From an uncultured Collinsella sp. (GTDB lineage: Bacteria; Actinomycetota; Coriobacteriia; Coriobacteriales; Coriobacteriaceae): a stretch of DNA of 25,570 nucleotides. The notes under the pieces are model-generated. The model was not told where the DNA came from. It saw only the letters and a program-made list of their open reading frames with translations, and searched no databases. Location: contig UQWS01000023.1 in assembly GCA_900544875.1 (NCBI GenBank), positions 1-25,570 of the forward strand, written 5' to 3'. Positions 1 to 8,089 of this stretch are shown here, in pieces (position 1 is the stretch's first letter; each line of letters starts with the position of its first letter). The translations under genes and the position numbers were made by a program.

Positions 1-39
1 GTGGACGTCGAGGCCGACGAAGGTGGTAGTATCGAGCAT
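1..39 (-). CDS. IS110-family transposase, N-terminal fragment (runs off the window)
   Basis: Reading leftward from an ATG at 39, the 13 visible codons give MLDTTTFVGLDVH. The FVGLDVH block, with its first catalytic aspartate, is the characteristic start of IS110-family DEDD recombinases. A purine-rich GAAGGGG lies a few bases before this ATG. A second in-frame ATG at 54 would add five residues but has no visible ribosome binding site. The rest of the gene lies outside the window, so it cannot be judged intact or broken. IS110 enzymes work with a bridge RNA encoded in a non-coding end of the element, which here would be to the right of this start. Confidence 0.7.
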   Translation of the reverse strand, partial: MLDTTTFVGLDVH

Positions 40-137
40 GGGAGCCCCTTCCATGAATGCGGCGTGGCCGCCGCGGCTGAATTAGACACTCACCATTGTC
101 GGCCTAATCCGCGGTCCTTCATGCAGCAGGGGCTCTC
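40..137 (-). ncRNA. Structured leader of the IS110-like element, candidate bridge RNA region
   Basis: The stretch just upstream of the transposase start folds into nested inverted repeats. GAGCCCCT at 42-49 pairs with AGGGGCTC at 128-135 and extends by two more pairs, one G-T. CATGAA at 52-57 pairs with TTCATG at 118-123. A GCGG..ATTAG segment (about 73-85) faces CTAAT..CCGC (about 104-112). In IS110-group elements the bridge RNA comes from the non-coding end upstream of the transposase, so the position fits. Neither the RNA ends nor the guide loops can be assigned from one copy. The element boundary is not visible but should fall left of the feoB promoter at 207. Confidence 0.35.
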
Positions 138-206
138 AATGTTTTTATGTCCTGCTCATATCGTCTGTGCCGGCACTTGGGGACACTCCTTGCAGCAATC
201 TGTCGA

Positions 207-236
207 TTGAACGTCGTTGTGTGTTCGCGCTATCAT
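207..236 (+). promoter_or_regulatory. Probable sigma70-type promoter of feoB
   Basis: TTGAAC at 207-212 and TATCAT at 231-236 are separated by 18 bases and precede the feoB start by about 90 bases. Initiation near 243 would place the operator-like repeats at 249-277 at the transcription start. Confidence 0.5.
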
Positions 237-248
237 GCATGGTTACAA

Positions 249-277
249 TTGGTTAGCCGTGGCAAACGGTTAGCCAA
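249..277. promoter_or_regulatory. Putative DtxR/IdeR-family iron-repressor operator
   Basis: Two copies of GGTTAGCC (251-258 and 269-276) form both a direct repeat and the arms of a 12-base inverted repeat (249-260 with 266-277, two G-T pairs, 5-base spacer). GGTTAGCC equals the half-site and centre of the DtxR/IdeR consensus TTAGGTTAGCCTAACCTAA. The site sits just downstream of the feoB promoter, where a bound repressor would block transcription. The match to the second half-site is imperfect, and the regulator is inferred only from the sequence and the iron-transport target. Confidence 0.5.
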
Positions 278-325
278 GGTAAACTAAATGCAACGCCCTG
301 TGGGCGTCGGGGGAGGAACACGGAC

Positions 326-2686
326 GTGAAGCTCGATACGCTCGAGATCGGAAAAGACGCCGTTGTCGCATCGGTGGCATCGGACGATCAGGCACTCCGA
401 CAGCATATTTTGGACATGGGTCTAACGCCGGGCACCGAAGTCACCATGATGAAGTACGCCCCCATGGGCGATCCGCTCGAGATCCGCCTGCGTGGCTACG
501 AGTTGACACTGCGCAAGGACGATGCCGCTCGCATCGAGCTCGTGGGTATTCACGACACCGATACGGGTCCGCGCGCTAACGCCGCAATCGGCACGACGGA
601 GCATCCGGCCCTGGGCGAGGGGACGTATTCGCCCCGTGCGGCAAAGACGGCCGTGCCCGAGGGCGCGCCGCTGCACTTTGCCCTCGCCGGCAACCAAAAC
701 TGCGGCAAGACCACGTTATTCAACCAGCTGACGGGCTCCAACCAGCACGTCGGTAACTTTCCCGGCGTGACGGTCGACCGCAAAGATGGCACCATCCGCA
801 ACCACCCCGAGGCAAGCGTTACCGACCTGCCTGGCATCTATTCGCTGTCGCCGTACACGGGTGAAGAGATCGTGAGCCGTCAATTCATCCTTGACGAAAA
901 CCCCGACGCCATCATCGACATCATCGACGCCACCAATATCGAACGCAACCTGTACCTGACGCTACAGCTTATGGAGCTCGACCGCCCCATGGTCATCGCG
1001 CTCAACATGATGGACGAGGTGACCGCCAACGGCGGCGCCGTGGACGTCAACCTGCTCGAGAGCCTGTTGGGCGTGCCCGTTGTTCCCATTAGCGCTGCCC
1101 GCAACGAGGGTATCGGCGAGTTGGTGGACCACGCCCTGCACGTGGCGCGGTTCCGCGAGCGCCCTGGTCGCCTGGACTTTTGTGCGCCCGACGGCCCGGA
1201 CGGCGGTGCGCTGCATCGCTGCATCCACGGTATTGCTAACCTGATCGAGGACCATGCCGTGACGGCGCACATCCCGGTGCGCTTTGCGGCGACCAAGCTG
1301 GTCGAGGGCGATGAGCTGGTAACCGAGGCGCTTCACCTGGATCGCAATGAGCTCGACGCTATCGAGCACATCATTACCCAGATGGAAGGCGAGGCCGGCA
1401 CCGACCGCCTATCTGCGCTGGCCGATATGCGTTTTAGCTTTATCGGCGACGTGTGCGGGCGCTGCGTCGTCAAGCCGCACGAGAGCCGCGAGCACGTGCG
1501 CTCCGTCAAGATTGACCGCATCCTGACAGGTCGTTACACAGCCATTCCGGCGTTTCTGGTGATCATGGGCCTCGTCTTTTGGCTGACGTTTGGCGTGATC
1601 GGCGCGGCGTTGCAGGGACTCATGGAGGACGGTATCGCTGCCATCATCGCCTCGGCCGATGCGGGCCTCAAGGCGTTCGGTACTAACGACGTGGTGCGCT
1701 CGCTGGCTGTCGACGGCGTGCTTACGGGTGTGGGCAGCGTGCTGACCTTCCTGCCGATTATCGTCGTGCTCTTTTTGTTCCTCTCCATTCTGGAAGACTC
1801 CGGATACATGGCGCGCGTGGCCTTTGTCATGGATAAGGTGTTGCGTCGCTTTGGCTTGTCGGGCCGCAGCTTCGTGCCCATGCTCGTCGGTTTTGGCTGT
1901 ACCGTGCCGGCTATCATGTCGACCCGTACGCTCCCATCCGAGCACGACCGCAAGATGACGGTCATGCTCACACCGTTTATGAGCTGTTCAGCCAAGTTGC
2001 CGGTTTACGGCTTGCTGTGCGGAGCATTCTTCCCGCAGGCGACGGTTCCCGCCATGGTCTCGCTCTATCTGATCGGTATCGTGGTCGGCTGCATCGCGGC
2101 TTTGGTGCTCAACCGCACGGCATTTAAGGGCGACCCGGTGCCGTTTATCATGGAGCTTCCCAATTACCGCCTGCCGAGCGTCAAGACGACGGTGATGCTG
2201 GCATGGGATAAGGCCAAGGACTTCATCACCAAGGCCTTTACCATTATCTTTGCCGCTACGGTGGTCATCTGGTTCCTTCAGACGTTCGACATCCGCTTTA
2301 ACGTGGTCGCCGACCAGTCGCAAAGCCTGCTTGCCGGTCTGGGTAGCATCATCGCGCCGGTGTTGGCCCCGCTCGGCTTTGGCGACTGGCGCGCCTCGAC
2401 GGCGCTCGTCACGGGGCTCATTGCCAAGGAGAGCGTCATCTCGACGCTCACGGTGCTTTTGGGCGCAACGTCGCCCGCGGCGCTGTCGACCATGTTTTCG
2501 CCGTTTACCGCCTACGTGTTCTTGGTCTTTACGTTGCTGTACCCGCCTTGTGTGGCGGCAATCGGCGCTGTCAAGAGCGAGTTGGGCGCGCGCTATGCCG
2601 TGGCCGTATTCGCGTTTCAGGTCGCCGTTGCCTGGATCGTGGCGTTTGTCGTGCATTCGGCGGGCATATTGCTGGGGTTGGCTTAG
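326..2686 (+). CDS. feoB: FeoA-FeoB fusion, ferrous iron transport protein
   Basis: GTP-dependent inner-membrane ferrous iron importer. Residues 1-72 form a FeoA-like SH3 domain fused in front of FeoB. The G domain follows: G1 GNQNCGKTT at 122-130, G2 in GNFPGVTVD, G3 DLPG, G4 NMMD at 227-230 and a G5-like SAA. A helical linker and a membrane domain with about eight to ten hydrophobic segments complete the protein (from about residue 405). GSVLTFLPIIV and FVPMLVGFGCTVPAIM are typical FeoB channel blocks. At 786 residues it matches other FeoA-FeoB fusions. The GTG start follows GGGAGGAA at 311-318, and a small hairpin (293-307) lies just before that site. No separate feoA or feoC is seen. Iron-dependent repression is suggested by the operator-like repeat upstream. 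Confidence 0.95.
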   Translation: MKLDTLEIGKDAVVASVASDDQALRQHILDMGLTPGTEVTMMKYAPMGDPLEIRLRGYELTLRKDDAARIELVGIHDTDTGPRANAAIGTTEHPALGEGTYSPRAAKTAVPEGAPLHFALAGNQNCGKTTLFNQLTGSNQHVGNFPGVTVDRKDGTIRNHPEASVTDLPGIYSLSPYTGEEIVSRQFILDENPDAIIDIIDATNIERNLYLTLQLMELDRPMVIALNMMDEVTANGGAVDVNLLESLLGVPVVPISAARNEGIGELVDHALHVARFRERPGRLDFCAPDGPDGGALHRCIHGIANLIEDHAVTAHIPVRFAATKLVEGDELVTEALHLDRNELDAIEHIITQMEGEAGTDRLSALADMRFSFIGDVCGRCVVKPHESREHVRSVKIDRILTGRYTAIPAFLVIMGLVFWLTFGVIGAALQGLMEDGIAAIIASADAGLKAFGTNDVVRSLAVDGVLTGVGSVLTFLPIIVVLFLFLSILEDSGYMARVAFVMDKVLRRFGLSGRSFVPMLVGFGCTVPAIMSTRTLPSEHDRKMTVMLTPFMSCSAKLPVYGLLCGAFFPQATVPAMVSLYLIGIVVGCIAALVLNRTAFKGDPVPFIMELPNYRLPSVKTTVMLAWDKAKDFITKAFTIIFAATVVIWFLQTFDIRFNVVADQSQSLLAGLGSIIAPVLAPLGFGDWRASTALVTGLIAKESVISTLTVLLGATSPAALSTMFSPFTAYVFLVFTLLYPPCVAAIGAVKSELGARYAVAVFAFQVAVAWIVAFVVHSAGILLGLA

Positions 2687-2727
2687 TTATGAATTGACGG
2701 CGCAACCTCTGTGTATCGAATTGTTTT

Positions 2728-2761
2728 CGGCCCCGCTTCTGTACTGACGGATGCGGGGCCG
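2728..2761. terminator. Hairpin between feoB and the MFS gene, weak terminator candidate
   Basis: CGGCCCCGC at 2728-2736 pairs perfectly with GCGGGGCCG at 2753-2761 across a 16-base loop, 42 bases after the feoB stop. No clear T-run follows, so intrinsic termination is uncertain. The loop and right arm overlap the proposed promoter of the next gene. Confidence 0.4.
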
Positions 2762-2773
2762 TTGCTATATAAT
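2744..2773 (+). promoter_or_regulatory. Probable promoter of the MFS transporter gene
   Basis: A perfect TATAAT at 2768-2773 lies 18 bases after CTGACG (2744-2749), a 4/6 match to TTGACA. The start codon at 2807 follows 33 bases later. Confidence 0.5.
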
Positions 2774-2806
2774 CGCCTCCGCTCAAAACGATTGGAGACG
2801 TTATAT

Positions 2807-4003
2807 ATGACTCAGACAAGGCAAGACGGCATCACGCTCAGGCAGTGGCTCCCACTCGTCGGTCTCACCTGCTGTGCGTTCGTGTTCAACACGTCGGAGT
2901 TTATGCCCATCGGCCTTTTGACTGATATCGCCGCGTCGTTCTCGCTCACCGAGGCCCAGGCGGGCATCATGATCTCGGTCTATGCCTGGGGCGTCATGCT
3001 GCTGTCGTTGCCACTCATGGTGTTCGCTTCGCGTTTCGAGTTCAAGCGGATGCTGCTGGGCGTGCTTGCCGTGTTCTCGCTGGGCCAGTTCCTGTCCGCC
3101 TTGGCGCCGACCTATCCCATCTTAGTCTGCGCGCGCCTGGTGGTTGCCTGCGCGCACGCCGTGTTCTGGTCGGTCGCCTCGATCATGGCGTCGCGCCTGG
3201 TTGACACACGCCACGGGGCGCTCGCTATCAGCATGATCGCCACGGGCTCGTCCATCGCGCAGATCTTTGGCCTGCCTCTCGGTCGCGCCATTGGCTTGGC
3301 CGTGGGCTGGCGCATGACGTTTGCCGTGGTCGGGGGCCTCTCAGCCATCGCGGTCGTCTACCAGGCAGCGGTGTTCCCGGCCATGCCGGCGGGTGAGCGC
3401 TTTACCGTCAAACAGCTGCCCGAGCTGCTCAAGAACCCGCTCCTCATCGCGCTCTACGCAGTCACGGTCTTCATGGCGACCGGCTATTACGCAAGCTACA
3501 GCTATATCGAGCCCTTCCTGGCGCAGGTCGCGCACGTCGATGCGGGCGCCATTACCATGACGCTGACGGCGTTTGGCTGCTCTGGTTTGCTCGGAAGCTG
3601 GCTGTTTGGCCGCCTGTTCGATGGGCATCGCTTCCCGTTCTTGGCTATCACGCTCTCCGGCGTGCCGGCGGCCCTGCTGCTCATGGGGCCGGCCGCATCT
3701 TCGCTCGTGACAGTGCTTGCCGTCTGCGCACTGTGGGGTTGCTGCGCCACGGCCTTTAACGTGGCGTTTCAGGCCGAGCTCATCAAGTGCACGTCGGCAG
3801 ATTCGTCGGCCGTCGCCATGTCGATCTTCTCGGGCCTGTTTAACCTCGGTATCGGCACGGGCACCGCAATCGGCGGCGCCGTGGTTTCGGGTCCCGGTAT
3901 CGCTTGGATCGGCTTTGTGGGCGGGGCGATTGCCGTCGTGGGCGTTATCCTCGCCATCACGGTGATGTTCCCAGCCATCCGCCGCGCCAAGCCCGTCGCC
4001 TAG
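2807..4003 (+). CDS. MFS exporter, SotB/YdeA-like sugar efflux family
   Basis: A 398-residue polytopic membrane protein with about twelve hydrophobic segments. FNTSEFMPIGLL in the first helix resembles the FNTTEFVPVGLL block of E. coli SotB/YdeA, and YAWGVMLLSLPLM in the next helix also fits that family, which exports arabinose and related sugars or thiogalactosides. The substrate here is unknown, and small drugs are possible. The open frame extends upstream to 2711, but the ATG at 2807 is preferred because GGAGA precedes it at 2794-2798 and the protein then starts at the usual place before helix 1. The gene appears to be a single unit: it has its own promoter, and a long palindrome follows 15 bases after the stop. 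Confidence 0.8.
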   Translation: MTQTRQDGITLRQWLPLVGLTCCAFVFNTSEFMPIGLLTDIAASFSLTEAQAGIMISVYAWGVMLLSLPLMVFASRFEFKRMLLGVLAVFSLGQFLSALAPTYPILVCARLVVACAHAVFWSVASIMASRLVDTRHGALAISMIATGSSIAQIFGLPLGRAIGLAVGWRMTFAVVGGLSAIAVVYQAAVFPAMPAGERFTVKQLPELLKNPLLIALYAVTVFMATGYYASYSYIEPFLAQVAHVDAGAITMTLTAFGCSGLLGSWLFGRLFDGHRFPFLAITLSGVPAALLLMGPAASSLVTVLAVCALWGCCATAFNVAFQAELIKCTSADSSAVAMSIFSGLFNLGIGTGTAIGGAVVSGPGIAWIGFVGGAIAVVGVILAITVMFPAIRRAKPVA

Positions 4004-4018
4004 CCACGTCCCCTCATC

Positions 4019-4085
4019 AGTTGCGGTGGAATAGTTCCTGTTTAAGGCCTTTGAAGGCCCAAGCAGGAACTATTCCACCGCAACT
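4019..4085. repeat. Long perfect palindrome (22-bp arms) between the MFS and amylase genes
   Basis: The 22 bases at 4019-4040 (beginning AGTTGCGGTGGAATAG) are the exact reverse complement of 4064-4085. The interior carries a second hairpin, GGCCT at 4046-4050 with AGGCC at 4055-4059. No proper T-run follows, only TTATTTTGGG, so it is not a classical terminator, although it could stop transcripts or protect mRNA 3' ends. Its length and perfection suggest a dispersed palindromic repeat, but there is only one copy in this window. Confidence 0.75.
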
Positions 4086-4156
4086 TATTTTGGGGGAGGG
4101 GATACAAGCTGGGCATACAATGGATGTCGTTGTGTTGAGCTTACCGGGAGGTTGCT

Positions 4157-5533
4157 ATGTGGGCATACGAGACGACGTTCTATCAGATCTATCCGCTGGG
4201 CTTTTGCGGAGCTCCGCGCGAAAACGCCGCCCCCGTTGCCGAGGATGAGCTCGCCCAGGCCGCCGATGTCGAACCCAACCCCGATGCTCCTATCATGAAG
4301 ATTGCCCAATGGGCCGACTGCCTGCAAAAACTCGGCGTTGGCGCTGTGCTCATCAACCCGCCGCTCGAGTCCGATAGTCACGGCTACGACACGCGCAGCC
4401 TGCGCCATATAGACCGTCGCCTGGGCGGGGATGCCGACTTTGCCGCCGTATGCGACACGCTGCACGCCCATGGCATCCGCGTGGTGCTCGATGCCGTCTT
4501 CAACCATGTGGGCCGTGGCTTTTGGGCCTTCCGCGATGTGCAGGAGCGTAAGTGGGACTCGCCGTACAAGGATTGGTTCCACATCAGCTTTGACGGCGAT
4601 TCCTGCTATGGCGACGGCTTTTGGTACGAGGGCTGGGAAGGCCATTTTGAGCTCGTGAAGCTCAACCTGCAAAACCCCGCCGTGGTCGATTACCTGCTCG
4701 AGTCCGTGCGCCGCTGGGCCGAGGTCTTTGGCGTCGACGGCCTGCGCCTGGACGTTGCCTATATGCTCGACCGCGACTTTATGCGTCGCCTGCACGCCTT
4801 TACCCGTGAGCTCAAGCCCGACTTTGTGCTGATCGGCGAGACGCTTCACGGTGACTACAACCAGATCGTCAACGACGAGATGCTCGACTCCTGCACCAAC
4901 TACGAGTGCTACAAGGGCCTGTACTCCAGCTTTAACTCGGTCAATATGTTCGAGATCGCGCATTCGCTGCATCGCCAGTTTGGCGGCGATCCGTGGTGCA
5001 TCTACCGCGGCAAGCACCTGCTGTCGTTTGTCGACAACCACGACGTGCCGCGCCTGGCAAGCATCCTCACCGACAAGTCGTGCCTGCGTCCCGTCTATGG
5101 CATGCTCTTTGGCATGCCGGGCATTCCGTGCGTCTACTATGGCAGCGAGTGGGGGATTGCCGGCGAAAAGGGCGGCCCCGATGGTGACTGGGCGCTGCGA
5201 CCTGCGCTCGATGAGCCTGCGCCCAACGAGCTGACGGCGTTCATCACGCAGCTTGCGCACCTTCGCTCGGCCGATGACGCGGCGGCCTGTGCTCTCAACT
5301 ACGGTGCCTATCGCAACGTGGTGATCCAGAACAAGCAGCTGCTGTTCGAGCGCGCCTGTGATGACGCGACGGTGCTCGTGGCGGTGAACGCCGTGGGCGA
5401 GCCTTACACCTTTGGCGCCGGCGAGCTCAACGGGTCCTTTGTCGACCTGCTTGCCGACGATGCGCCCACGGTCGAGCTGACGGGTACCCTTGAGCTTGCA
5501 CCCTACGAGGTGCGCTATCTGTTGAGAGCCTAG
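4157..5533 (+). CDS. GH13 alpha-amylase family glycosyl hydrolase
   Basis: A 458-residue (beta/alpha)8 barrel enzyme acting on alpha-glucosidic bonds of maltodextrin-like substrates. The four conserved GH13 regions are present: DAVFNH at 112-117, GLRLDVA at 195-201 with nucleophile D199, IGETLHG with acid/base E228, and FVDNHD with D296. The FVDNHDVPR style and the short C-terminal domain resemble cyclomaltodextrinase, neopullulanase or maltogenic enzymes more than large secreted amylases. There is no signal peptide, so it is likely cytoplasmic. The ATG start has GGGAGG at 4145-4150. The next gene begins 3 bases after its stop, so the two are probably co-transcribed. Exact specificity cannot be read from the sequence. 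Confidence 0.88.
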   Translation: MWAYETTFYQIYPLGFCGAPRENAAPVAEDELAQAADVEPNPDAPIMKIAQWADCLQKLGVGAVLINPPLESDSHGYDTRSLRHIDRRLGGDADFAAVCDTLHAHGIRVVLDAVFNHVGRGFWAFRDVQERKWDSPYKDWFHISFDGDSCYGDGFWYEGWEGHFELVKLNLQNPAVVDYLLESVRRWAEVFGVDGLRLDVAYMLDRDFMRRLHAFTRELKPDFVLIGETLHGDYNQIVNDEMLDSCTNYECYKGLYSSFNSVNMFEIAHSLHRQFGGDPWCIYRGKHLLSFVDNHDVPRLASILTDKSCLRPVYGMLFGMPGIPCVYYGSEWGIAGEKGGPDGDWALRPALDEPAPNELTAFITQLAHLRSADDAAACALNYGAYRNVVIQNKQLLFERACDDATVLVAVNAVGEPYTFGAGELNGSFVDLLADDAPTVELTGTLELAPYEVRYLLRA

Positions 5534-5536
5534 CCC

Positions 5537-6100
5537 ATGGCCGTGTCTGACGAGGACTATCAACATATTGAGCATGGGTTTGAGCCTGTGTTCGACCAGC
5601 GCTCGCGCGTTTTGGTGCTGGGGTCGTTTCCCTCGGTGCTCTCGCGTGCAAATGCCTTTTATTACGGCAACCCTCAGAATCGCTTTTGGCGTGTGATGGC
5701 TGCGTGCCTCGGTGTGCCTGTGCCGCCCAACGAGGGCGATCCTTTGGCAAGCGGTGAGCCCGCGACGCTCGATGCCTCCATTGCTGCCAAGCGATCTATG
5801 CTGCTGAACGGCGGCGTGGGCCTGTGGGATGTGATCGAGAGTTGCGACATTAAGGGCTCGAGCGACGCGAGCATTCGCAACGTTGTGCCGGCACATATCG
5901 AGCGCATTACCGATGCCGCGCCGATCGAGGTCGTTGTCTGTAACGGCGGTACGGCAGGGCGACTCTACAAACGCTACTTGCAAGATCGGACGGGGTTGCC
6001 CGCCGTCGTCCTACCCTCGACAAGTCCTGCCAATGCCGCCTGGCGACTGGAGCGTCTTGTCGAGCGTTGGCACGAAGCCGTTGACTGGGCTGTTATTTAA
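5537..6100 (+). CDS. DNA-deoxyinosine (hypoxanthine-DNA) glycosylase, UDG superfamily
   Basis: A 187-residue protein resembling family 6 uracil-DNA-glycosylase-fold enzymes, which remove deaminated adenine (hypoxanthine) from DNA in base excision repair. The visible motifs are LGSFPS at 28-33, YGNPQNRFW at 43-51 and LPSTSPAN at 159-166, the last in the position of the UDG DNA-intercalation motif. Family 6 members are short, and this length fits. The start lies 3 bases after the amylase stop with only a weak GAGAG upstream, suggesting translational coupling. Nothing links its function to the amylase, so the pairing is probably positional. Its stop is one base from the stop of the convergent minus-strand gene. 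Confidence 0.8.
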   Translation: MAVSDEDYQHIEHGFEPVFDQRSRVLVLGSFPSVLSRANAFYYGNPQNRFWRVMAACLGVPVPPNEGDPLASGEPATLDASIAAKRSMLLNGGVGLWDVIESCDIKGSSDASIRNVVPAHIERITDAAPIEVVVCNGGTAGRLYKRYLQDRTGLPAVVLPSTSPANAAWRLERLVERWHEAVDWAVI

Positions 6101-6101
6101 T

Positions 6102-6764
6102 TTAGATTTTTGTTTGAGCGTGGGCGCCCAGACGTTTCAGAACGCCTCGCCAGATCGGCGCGGGCACGGCTGGCTCGGCGCAAACCATGCCGTCGGCGTC
6201 GACGTTGGCGGCATTGCCGCCGCCAAGTCGCTGTGCATGCTCGACGGAGCAGCCCATGCGCACGGCGCCCACGAGCTTGTCCATGGCCTCCGAAAACGGT
6301 CGCCGCAAGAGTCCCATGCGCGGGGAATGGCGAAGCGCTGCGATGCCGCTGCCGGCGCAGATGGCAACGCCGCCACACCACAATTGGTCATGGCGCTCAC
6401 ATGCCTTGTGCAGGCGAACGGCGGTCCCACGCGCCTGCTCAGTGCCCTCTTGTGCGGCTCGAATCGCGGCATAGACGCGCGTTCCCGTACCGCCAAAGCG
6501 CTCAAGCGCCTGCTCGATAGCAGTCAACGTCTCATCGTCAGCCACATCTTCAATGGCCAGCACGATGCCATCGGCAACGCTGCCGGCGTCATTTGCCTTC
6601 AAGTCGACCGGGCGGGGGAGTGCGGTGCCGGAAAGTTGAGCATAGGCGGCGATGGCATCCTGCAGGTCCCAGAGCAAAAAATCAAGATCGGCGCTATTGG
6701 GAATACTGATATACGCAATGGTGTGCAGTGTTTTTGGTAAGTCGCCGCGCGCGGTCGTCTCCAT
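6102..6764 (-). CDS. Conserved hypothetical protein, possibly flavodoxin/FMN-reductase fold
   Basis: A 220-residue protein I do not firmly recognise. The ATG at 6764 is preceded by a strong AAAGGAG, and codon use is typical of the neighbours, so the gene is probably real. No signal peptide or membrane segment is seen. The middle has alternating hydrophobic strands (GIVLAIEDVADD, TRVYAAIRAA) followed by LWCGGVAICAGSGI near residues 130-145. That pattern recalls the WGGGLAIGAG block in some flavodoxin-like NAD(P)H-dependent oxidoreductases. The N-terminal phosphate-binding loop typical of flavodoxins is not obvious, so this is only a suggestion. Its stop and that of the convergent glycosylase gene are one base apart, leaving no room for a terminator between them. 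Confidence 0.7.
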   Translation of the reverse strand: METTARGDLPKTLHTIAYISIPNSADLDFLLWDLQDAIAAYAQLSGTALPRPVDLKANDAGSVADGIVLAIEDVADDETLTAIEQALERFGGTGTRVYAAIRAAQEGTEQARGTAVRLHKACERHDQLWCGGVAICAGSGIAALRHSPRMGLLRRPFSEAMDKLVGAVRMGCSVEHAQRLGGGNAANVDADGMVCAEPAVPAPIWRGVLKRLGAHAQTKI

Positions 6765-6857
6765 GCCATCTCCTTTCCGGCTCGTTTCCGTTTAGGTTAC
6801 ACCGTCTGGTGGCGCCCCGCCGCGCTATCCTAGTGCAACCCTTACGAAAGGAACGCC

Positions 6858-7994
6858 ATGCGTCTGCCCATGAATACCTCGCTTGCCATGCTCAAGCCCT
6901 CCGGTATCCGCCGGATTAACGCGCTCGCCGCCCAGCATCCGGGGTGTATCGCGCTCGCGCTCGGCGAGCCCGATTTTCCCACGCCCGATGTGATTAGCGC
7001 CGAGGTGACCGCCGCGCTGGACCGCGGTGACACGCACTATCCGCCCAACAACGGTCGCCCCGCCCTGCGTGATGCACTGTCCGAATATATGGATGACGCG
7101 GGCCTGGCGTTTTCCGCCGATGAGGTCATCCTGACCGACGGCGCGACCGAGGCACTGTCGGCAACATTTATGGCTATGCTCAACCCCGGCGACGAGGTCA
7201 TCATCCCCACGCCGGCCTTTGGCCTGTACGAGAGCATCGTCGTGGCCAATCACGCCAAGGCTGTCTTTTTGGATACGGAGCCTGCGCAATTCCAGATTGA
7301 CGAGGATGCGCTTCGCGCCTGTGTGACCCCGGCGACCAAGGCCATCGTCATCTGCTCGCCCAACAATCCCACGGGTTGCATCCTCGACACGGCATCGCTC
7401 GACGCCGTGGCGCGCGTGGCAGAGCAGGCGGGCATCTACGTAGTCTGCGACGACGTATACAACCGTCTGGTCTATGTGGATGGCTACGAGCGCTTTGCCC
7501 AGCGCCACCCGGAGCTGCGCGACCAGACGGTGGTCATCGAGAGCTTCTCCAAGCCCTGGGCCATGACCGGCTGGCGCTTGGGCTGGCTCGCAGCGGCAGC
7601 CCCCGTCATCGCCGAGATCGCAAAGGCTCACCAATACTTAGTATCGAGTGCTGTCTCCTTCGAAATGGACGCCGCAGCCCGAGCCCTGACCGTCGACCCA
7701 ACCCCCATGCTCAAAGTCTACCGAGCCCGCCGCGAACGCGTCCTCGCAGCCTTATACGCCATGGGCCTCGACGTAGTAGAGCCCGCAGGAGCCTTCTACA
7801 CTTTCCCGAGCATCAAAAAGTTCGGCCTAACCAGCGAAGACTTCTGCATCAAAGCCATCGAAGAGGCAAACGTAGCCCTAGTCCCGGGCGACTGCTTCGG
7901 CACCGAAGGTCATATCCGCCTAAGCTACTGCGTCTCCGACAAAGACCTAGACGAAGGCCTCCACCGCCTGTCCACCTTCATTTCAACCTTTTAG
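6858..7994 (+). CDS. Pyridoxal-phosphate-dependent aminotransferase, class I/II
   Basis: A 378-residue fold-type I aminotransferase of the aspartate aminotransferase superfamily. GEPDFPTP near residue 36, THYPPNNGRPALRDALS, SPNNPTGCILD and CDDVYNRLVY are family signatures. SFSKPWAMTGWRLGW carries the PLP-binding lysine, K232. The ATG at 6858 has GAAAGGA at 6845-6851; a second in-frame ATG at 6870 is less well placed. The amino-acid substrate cannot be assigned; aspartate, aromatic or alanine-type donors are all possible. Codon use changes abruptly near 7625: the last third is rich in CTA, GTA, TTA, CGA, AAA and GAA, whereas the first two thirds mostly use G/C-ending codons. The protein still reads as a complete enzyme. 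Confidence 0.9.
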   Translation: MRLPMNTSLAMLKPSGIRRINALAAQHPGCIALALGEPDFPTPDVISAEVTAALDRGDTHYPPNNGRPALRDALSEYMDDAGLAFSADEVILTDGATEALSATFMAMLNPGDEVIIPTPAFGLYESIVVANHAKAVFLDTEPAQFQIDEDALRACVTPATKAIVICSPNNPTGCILDTASLDAVARVAEQAGIYVVCDDVYNRLVYVDGYERFAQRHPELRDQTVVIESFSKPWAMTGWRLGWLAAAAPVIAEIAKAHQYLVSSAVSFEMDAAARALTVDPTPMLKVYRARRERVLAALYAMGLDVVEPAGAFYTFPSIKKFGLTSEDFCIKAIEEANVALVPGDCFGTEGHIRLSYCVSDKDLDEGLHRLSTFISTF

Positions 7995-8089
7995 CCCTCA
8001 GGGATGCAACACATCAGCCCACCGACCCAAGCATTATGAGTGGGGCACGTCGCTCAACGGACACGAGGATTCGCAGCAAAGTTACCGCA

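Noticed and set aside
1..210. A 69-codon plus-strand open frame at the left edge
   Set aside because: It overlaps the IS110 transposase start and its structured leader on the other strand, has no known motif, and ends at the feoB promoter.
4085..5983. A 632-codon minus-strand open frame opposite the amylase and glycosylase genes
   Set aside because: Shadow frame; the plus strand has all GH13 and glycosylase catalytic motifs.
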